Assembly (NCBI GenBank): GCA_017856455.1
Contig: JAFMEZ010000003.1
Location: forward strand, 1 to 64,000
DNA from: Parafilimonas sp.
GTDB taxonomy: Bacteria > Bacteroidota > Bacteroidia > Chitinophagales > Chitinophagaceae
DNA: 64,000 nucleotides
Direction of reading: 5' to 3'
The notes below the pieces were generated by a model. It saw only the letters and a list, made by a program, of their open reading frames with translations. It searched no databases and was not told the DNA's origin. The position numbers and the translations under genes were made by a program. Below, piece after piece: positions 58,844 to 64,000 of this stretch. The first letter of the stretch is position 1. Each line of letters begins with the position of its first letter.

Positions 58844-61052
58844 ACCAGTAAGTTGCTTTTAGCACAAGTGCACTTCCTTTTGACTTATATAAGTCTGCAT
58901 AATAATTATCTGTGTATACAATGAACAAATCTGATGCAGGGGCAAATCTCCATTGAAATCTTACATTCATGTTGATATTGTTGATTTGATTATTGTATTG
59001 TATCAATGTTGAAAGAAACAACGATCTGGTAAAAGTTAAATCTATTTTTGGACCAATCAAAATCAAGTCTCTGCTCGTATAAGGTTGCGGAAACCTCAAT
59101 CGATTATATGAAAAAACAGACGATATACTTCCATGTGGTTGAATTCTGTAATTCACTTCAGCATCGAGGTTGATTCTTGATCCGTTAAAGTATTGTCCAG
59201 CTCTTGAATTTAATCTTGCACCAACTTTTTTTCTTTGATCAGTAGTTAAACTACAAATGAAAGAAAGATAATTGTATGAAGTATTTGCCTTTAGTTTTTC
59301 TCCCCCAGAGTTAGTAGGATCAAAGTCGCTCGTGAGTTTAGTGTAATCATTTCTGAACCTCATGAGAAGCGTTACATAATTTTTATATTGAACGTTGTAC
59401 AAAATATTTACATCGTAATCCGTTATGCCAATATTTGGGAAAATGGTAATATCATAGTCAAACATCGGTCCCCATTTATTGATGCGGCCTGTTCTAGGAT
59501 AAATTTTTGGTTGAAAGTAGCCTGCAAATTTGTAAAATCCTGCTCTTCTTAGATAACCAACTTCCGGATTAAAGTTTGCACCGATATAATAGAGGGTTTG
59601 TTTTGATTCAAAATATCTTTTGTTATAGAACATGCTTGATCCGAATACAGCGTTATCATTGTTCTTGATGGGGTCAAATGATTTCATGAAGAAGAATTTG
59701 CCATTCCACACATTACTTTTTGATGCAACATTGTAATCTAATCCTGCAACCCTGTTAAAGTCATTTCTGCCAATTGCATCTTTATTCGTAAGTATGAAGC
59801 TGATATTGGATCTTCCAAAAACTCTTTGTTGTAAGCTTAAAACCGAATAATTATATGCTGGTTCGTTGATCTCAGGAATTGCAGCCGATTTCATGTCTAA
59901 TAGTCCTACGCGCAAATTATTATTGATTTTCCCACTGAGTCTAAACCCAGCATCAATTTTATTCTGAATGTTTTGTCCGGTACTCTGATCTCTTGTTACA
60001 CCAATACGACGAGAAAAGAATGGACGAACGCCGTCGATACCAAAATTTGCAAACAGATCTGCATTTTCTAAAAAGAACTGTCTTTTTTCAGGAAATAGAA
60101 TTTCAAAGCGATCAAGATTGGTGACTTGGTTATCTACTTCAACTTGCGAAAAATCAGGATTAACCGTGAGGTCGAGATTGAGTGAAGAGCCAATACCAAT
60201 TTTTGCATCACCACCAAATGTCAGATTGGATGAATTTGAATATTTATCAGTTCCAGCAATAGGTTTTCTAAAATTTCCTGGAGACACATAAGGAATCATT
60301 GAAATATTTGTTCCCTTTTTTTGAATAGGCGATTCAAATAAGATGGGTTTTGAATATGCAAGGGAGATAGGACTGTACTGATTGGGAACTCTTGACCAAC
60401 TTGAGCGTTCAGCGTTATAGCTATCAATCCTGTAAAAATTGATCAACCATTTATTTGTACCACTTCTAAACCTAATGGTATTCAATGGTATAGCAATTTC
60501 AGCAGTCCAATAGTCCTCATATATTTTTGCCTCACTGAACCATTTATTATCCCATGATAAGCTCAGATCTTCGCTTATTACACCACCATTAACCACCAAT
60601 CCTTCTCTTTGAACTCCATATGGGTTGATGCCAAATGAAAATGCATTCATACGATCCATGAATGGATCTATGTTAATGACAAAAGCATCATTAGCCTCCC
60701 CACGATAATCACGTTTTAAAGAAGGAGTTACATAACGTTGATTTTTAACTGTATTGTATATTCTTGCAGCAACGTATAAAAATTTATCATCGTAGGATAC
60801 CATCACTTCCTGTCTTGCTTTTGCAGTCATGGTATCTGTAGGAAAATTTTGAATAAAATTGCTTGCTTTCTGTGCGTCAAACCACGTACGTTCTGATATG
60901 ACTCCATCAATCTTAATTGGATCAATGTTGCGTTTAGCAAAGTATCCTGTGTCAAGTTCATCTTTAATTGAAAAATAGGGAACTTGTTGGGCTTTAGCTG
61001 TTGTAAACAGCAATGTTAAGATTAAGAGAAATATAGGGGGACGAGTCATCAT
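58833..61052 (-). CDS. DUF5916 / CBM9-like outer-membrane protein
   Basis: NIDPIKIDGVISERTWFDAQKASNFIQNFPTDTMTAKARQEVMVSYDDKFLYVAARIY; LTVNPDFSQVEVDNQVTNLDRFEILFPEKRQFFLENADLF; beta-barrel C-term. Confidence 0.9.
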   Translation of the reverse strand: MMTRPPIFLLILTLLFTTAKAQQVPYFSIKDELDTGYFAKRNIDPIKIDGVISERTWFDAQKASNFIQNFPTDTMTAKARQEVMVSYDDKFLYVAARIYNTVKNQRYVTPSLKRDYRGEANDAFVINIDPFMDRMNAFSFGINPYGVQREGLVVNGGVISEDLSLSWDNKWFSEAKIYEDYWTAEIAIPLNTIRFRSGTNKWLINFYRIDSYNAERSSWSRVPNQYSPISLAYSKPILFESPIQKKGTNISMIPYVSPGNFRKPIAGTDKYSNSSNLTFGGDAKIGIGSSLNLDLTVNPDFSQVEVDNQVTNLDRFEILFPEKRQFFLENADLFANFGIDGVRPFFSRRIGVTRDQSTGQNIQNKIDAGFRLSGKINNNLRVGLLDMKSAAIPEINEPAYNYSVLSLQQRVFGRSNISFILTNKDAIGRNDFNRVAGLDYNVASKSNVWNGKFFFMKSFDPIKNNDNAVFGSSMFYNKRYFESKQTLYYIGANFNPEVGYLRRAGFYKFAGYFQPKIYPRTGRINKWGPMFDYDITIFPNIGITDYDVNILYNVQYKNYVTLLMRFRNDYTKLTSDFDPTNSGGEKLKANTSYNYLSFICSLTTDQRKKVGARLNSRAGQYFNGSRINLDAEVNYRIQPHGSISSVFSYNRLRFPQPYTSRDLILIGPKIDLTFTRSLFLSTLIQYNNQINNINMNVRFQWRFAPASDLFIVYTDNYYADLYKSKGSALVLKATYWFNL

Positions 61053-61059
61053 TAAAGTG

Positions 61060-61092
61060 CAAATGTAATGCTAAAGTTATTTCTGTGACAAA
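61060..61092 (-). promoter_or_regulatory. Candidate Bacteroidota sigma-A promoter for 58833..61052
   Basis: Minus strand TTTG-N21-TACATTTG, close upstream of ATG at 61052. Confidence 0.55.
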
Positions 61093-61132
61093 AGTCATGT
61101 TCCTAAATAATGATCGACAGTAACTTTGTAAC

Positions 61133-61336
61133 ATGCAATCATTTAAAACATTGATCCAGAAAAATATACTCTATATAATTGGTGCTATTGCAGGAGCGAT
61201 TGGAGGATTTTTTTATTGGAAGACCATTGGCTGTATTTCTGGCACATGTAAAATAACTTCAAGTCCAATCAACAGCACATTATATTTTGCTTTATTGGGG
61301 TCCTTGATTTTTAGTTTGTTCAAAAAAAATAAATAA
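61133..61336 (+). CDS. Small two-TM protein (DUF6132-like)
   Basis: [53 protein letters not shown] overlap with trxA. Confidence 0.7.
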   Translation: MQSFKTLIQKNILYIIGAIAGAIGGFFYWKTIGCISGTCKITSSPINSTLYFALLGSLIFSLFKKNK

Positions 61337-61641
61337 TGGAAGCAACTTCAACATTTGGAGAGATGATCAAGGGTGAAAAACCAGTGTTGGTTGATTTTTT
61401 TGCAGAATGGTGTGGTCCTTGCAAAATGATGGCACCAATTCTGAAGGAATTGAAAGTTGCTATAGGTGAAAAAGCTACAATAATCAAAATTGATATTGAT
61501 AAGAACCCTGCTATTGCACAGCATTTTCAAGTACAAGGAGTGCCAACATTGATGGTGTTTCAACAAGGATTGGTGAAATGGCGTCAATCTGGAGTTGTGC
61601 CTGCAAAACAACTTCAACAGGTTTTAGAAGGATTAGCCTAA
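61336..61641 (+). CDS. trxA: Thioredoxin
   Basis: [23 protein letters not shown]...[27 protein letters not shown]. Confidence 0.94.
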   Translation: MEATSTFGEMIKGEKPVLVDFFAEWCGPCKMMAPILKELKVAIGEKATIIKIDIDKNPAIAQHFQVQGVPTLMVFQQGLVKWRQSGVVPAKQLQQVLEGLA

Positions 61642-61652
61642 TTGCCCTAGTA

Positions 61653-62540
61653 TTATGATAAAAGTTTTTCAGTTACTTTTCTGAAAAATACAGGGACTTC
61701 ATTGATAGGGTCTTTCATTCCCAATGTTTCAATTGGAATATTCCCTTTATAGTTTGATTCCTTTATGATGGCGCAAAGTTTTTCAATGTTCATAGGTGTT
61801 TGAACATTATTGATAAGCAATTTCTCTTTGAATTGCCAGTTCACAGCAAGAGGAATTGATTTTCTTATTTCTTCATATGGATCCTCTGCAACAAAATTAC
61901 CTGTATCCAAAACCAGTCCTAGCCATGGGCTATCCATAGATTTGATAAGTTCGAAACATTCTGAAGAAGTTCTTAAAAAGTCATTGTGATTTTGAATGCC
62001 AAGGATAACGCCGTGCTTGCTTGCAACAGGGATACATTTGCTCAATGCATATTGGATATTTTGAAATACTCTTTTTCTCTCTTCTCCAACATAATATTTT
62101 TTTGCTGTGTATATGCGCAATACTGGAGCTCCCAATTTAGCTGCAACCTCAATCCATTTTATCACCAAACTGATTTCATTGTCTAGTGCTTCACCTTTAT
62201 CATATGAAAATTCATTTCTGATTCCTGTGCCACTGATTTCTAGTCCGAGTGAATGCGCTTTTCGTTTGAATATAAAAATTTCTTCGTCAGTTGGTACTTG
62301 AGGATAAGTTGAAAAATAATATCCTGTAAAATCTATAGCATCAAATCCGGTTTGTTCGCAAAACTCCAGCAATTGAATTGGCGTAATTTTTTTCTGTATT
62401 AGCCATTCATTAAATGAATAGGCATTTAAACTTATTTTAAATTTTTTATGATGGTTTTTGCTTCTTTCAAAAGAAAAAGCCCTTGCCATTGGCATCAATG
62501 AAAGGGCTGATAAAAAAATTCTTCTATCTATTCTAGACAT
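61653..62540 (-). CDS. Sugar phosphate isomerase/epimerase (xylose isomerase-like TIM barrel), Tat-type signal
   Basis: MSRIDRRIFLSALSLMPMARAF; TGFDAIDFTGYYF, LGIQNHNDFL, LGLVLDTGNF, IPIETLG. Start moved to ATG at 62540. Confidence 0.88.
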   Translation of the reverse strand: MSRIDRRIFLSALSLMPMARAFSFERSKNHHKKFKISLNAYSFNEWLIQKKITPIQLLEFCEQTGFDAIDFTGYYFSTYPQVPTDEEIFIFKRKAHSLGLEISGTGIRNEFSYDKGEALDNEISLVIKWIEVAAKLGAPVLRIYTAKKYYVGEERKRVFQNIQYALSKCIPVASKHGVILGIQNHNDFLRTSSECFELIKSMDSPWLGLVLDTGNFVAEDPYEEIRKSIPLAVNWQFKEKLLINNVQTPMNIEKLCAIIKESNYKGNIPIETLGMKDPINEVPVFFRKVTEKLLS

Positions 62541-62541
62541 A

Positions 62542-63588
62542 TCAAATGGTTGACATATCAATTACAAAACGGTATTTGATATCACCTTTAATCATTCTTT
62601 CATATGCCTCGTTAATAGAAGACATTGGTATCTTTTCAATGTCAGCATAAATTTTATGCTCATGACAAAAGTCAAGCATTTCCTGTGTTTCCTTTATACT
62701 TCCAATCATTGAACCAATAATGCTTCTACGATTTTTAATCAATGCGAAAGGAGATACTTTTGGATTATGTTCAGGTAATCCAACAACCATTAATTTTCCA
62801 TGTACTGCCAACAAATTCAAGTATTGTGTATAATCATGATCTGCTGAGATGGCATCTAATACAACATCAAAACTAGAATCATATGGTTTCAGCGCATCTG
62901 CATCTTTTGCCAATACAAAATGATGTGCACCAAGTTTACTTGCTTCAGCAACTTTTGATGCTGATGTTGAAATGACAGTTACCTCGGCACCAAATGCTAC
63001 TGCAAATTTCACTGCCATATGTCCTAGTCCACCTAACCCAACAACAGCAACTTTGGTTCCTTTTTTTACATCTGCAAATTTTAATGGAGAATAAGTGGTG
63101 ATTCCTGCGCAAAGAAGCGGAGCCACACCTGCAAGGTTATCCTGCTCTTTAACGCTCAAGACATAATTTTCATCTGTTACAATTTCAGCTGAGTATCCAC
63201 CCATTGTTCTCTTGCCTGAACCATTTCTTTCCAGTGCATTGTAAGTGCCTGTCATACCCTCTTTACAATACTGCTCGTAATTGTTTTTACAATTCGGACA
63301 AGTTCTGCAACTATCTACCATCACACCAACTCCAACCGTTTGCCCCAATTGAAATTTAGTTACAGCAGAACCCACTCCTTTTACTTTTCCAACAATTTCA
63401 TGTCCGGGTACAACTGGGTATACTGTCCCGCCCCATTCATTTCTCGCGGTATGAATATCTGAATGACAAACTCCACAATACAAGATTTCAACTTGAACAT
63501 CATGTGGACCAAGTGCTCTGCGTTCGATGGAAAGCGGAGCAATAGATGACTTGCTGTCTGAAGCAGCATAAGCTTTAACTGTTGGCAT
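62542..63588 (-). CDS. NAD(P)-dependent zinc alcohol dehydrogenase (YahK/CAD-like)
   Basis: YCGVCHSDIHTARNEWGGTVYPVVPGHEIVGKV, CRTCPNCKNNYEQYC, PLLCAGITTYSPLKF, VVGLGGLGHMAVKFA. Confidence 0.95.
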   Translation of the reverse strand: MPTVKAYAASDSKSSIAPLSIERRALGPHDVQVEILYCGVCHSDIHTARNEWGGTVYPVVPGHEIVGKVKGVGSAVTKFQLGQTVGVGVMVDSCRTCPNCKNNYEQYCKEGMTGTYNALERNGSGKRTMGGYSAEIVTDENYVLSVKEQDNLAGVAPLLCAGITTYSPLKFADVKKGTKVAVVGLGGLGHMAVKFAVAFGAEVTVISTSASKVAEASKLGAHHFVLAKDADALKPYDSSFDVVLDAISADHDYTQYLNLLAVHGKLMVVGLPEHNPKVSPFALIKNRRSIIGSMIGSIKETQEMLDFCHEHKIYADIEKIPMSSINEAYERMIKGDIKYRFVIDMSTI

Positions 63589-63595
63589 ATTTAAA

Positions 63596-63871
63596 TTATT
63601 TTGTTGCTAAGTATTTTTTAGGATCCTTTAAAAACTCATCCTTGCATTCTGTAGAACAGAAGCCATATGCTTTACCATCATAATGAGTAGTATCTGAAAT
63701 TCCTGCTGTAACAGGCATCCCACAAGCATAGTCTTTTTCATTCACCACCATCGCTGGAGTATATTTTGAACTATCAGCCGATGCAACAGGTGCTTCAACT
63801 TTTTTTTCTTCTTGTTGACCGCATGCAGTTAATAACATGAAAATCAAGGAGGTAAATAATATTTGTTTCAT
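63596..63871 (-). CDS. YHS-domain lipoprotein
   Basis: Lipobox MLLTACGQ; DYACGMPVTAGISDTTHYDGKAYGFCSTECKDEFLKDPKKYLA. Start moved to ATG at 63871. Confidence 0.88.
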   Translation of the reverse strand: MKQILFTSLIFMLLTACGQQEEKKVEAPVASADSSKYTPAMVVNEKDYACGMPVTAGISDTTHYDGKAYGFCSTECKDEFLKDPKKYLATK

Positions 63872-64000
63872 AAGGAGGGAATGTCTGAGGTATTTTGATC
63901 TCAGCAATACAAAATTGCTATACATTGTCTAATTTTCAATATTCAATCTGTTTTTTTTATGTCATTTCTCAAGTACACGTTTTTGGGTATTTTATTGATT

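Noticed and set aside
61121-61128. TAACTTTG as a promoter for the DUF6132/trxA operon
   Set aside because: Matches TAnnTTTG but lies only 5 nt before the ATG and has no good -33 element; probably chance.
1-64000. CRISPR arrays, tRNA/rRNA genes, insertion sequences, prophage
   Set aside because: I saw no regularly spaced repeats, no tRNA-like cloverleaf sequences, no transposase or integrase motifs and no phage structural genes.

Overview
A 64 kb, AT-rich, gene-dense chromosomal window from a Bacteroidota organism, probably Chitinophagaceae-like (inferred from gene families, TAnnTTTG-type promoters and lack of Shine-Dalgarno sites). I call about 54 protein-coding genes and see no rRNA, tRNA, CRISPR array, phage or transposase. 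The content is mostly periplasmic or secreted glycan and peptide catabolism. It includes five Gfo/Idh/MocA oxidoreductases, a DUF1080 protein, two xylose-isomerase-like epimerases, a GlcNAc operon (nagA, MFS transporter, nagB, nagX-like), a sialic-acid operon (nanA-like lyase, MFS, sialidase), two VPS10/BNR propellers, a GH78-like enzyme, and M16, M20, M24 and S10 peptidases. Other loci are an HlyB/HlyD/TolC-like export operon, an Nramp-Usp fusion, a SET-domain protein, a stand-alone TonB plug protein, a YceI/multi-His membrane pair and a photolyase-related protein. The observations I rate highest are: (1) a DUF2256 fragment at the left edge, missed by the ORF track, near an FeS-BCP-type photolyase whose FeS-ligand cysteines appear replaced; (2) a propeller-TM-cytoplasmic-domain protein next to an exact 18-bp palindrome and an orphan intrinsic terminator in a divergent intergenic region; (3) an export ABC protein with degenerate signature and H-loop motifs; (4) a dense set of Tat-type (RR) signal peptides on oxidoreductases and other enzymes, suggesting a periplasmic oxidative glycoside pathway; (5) a SET-domain protein inside a catabolic operon. 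All product calls come from motif recognition by eye; no database search was run.
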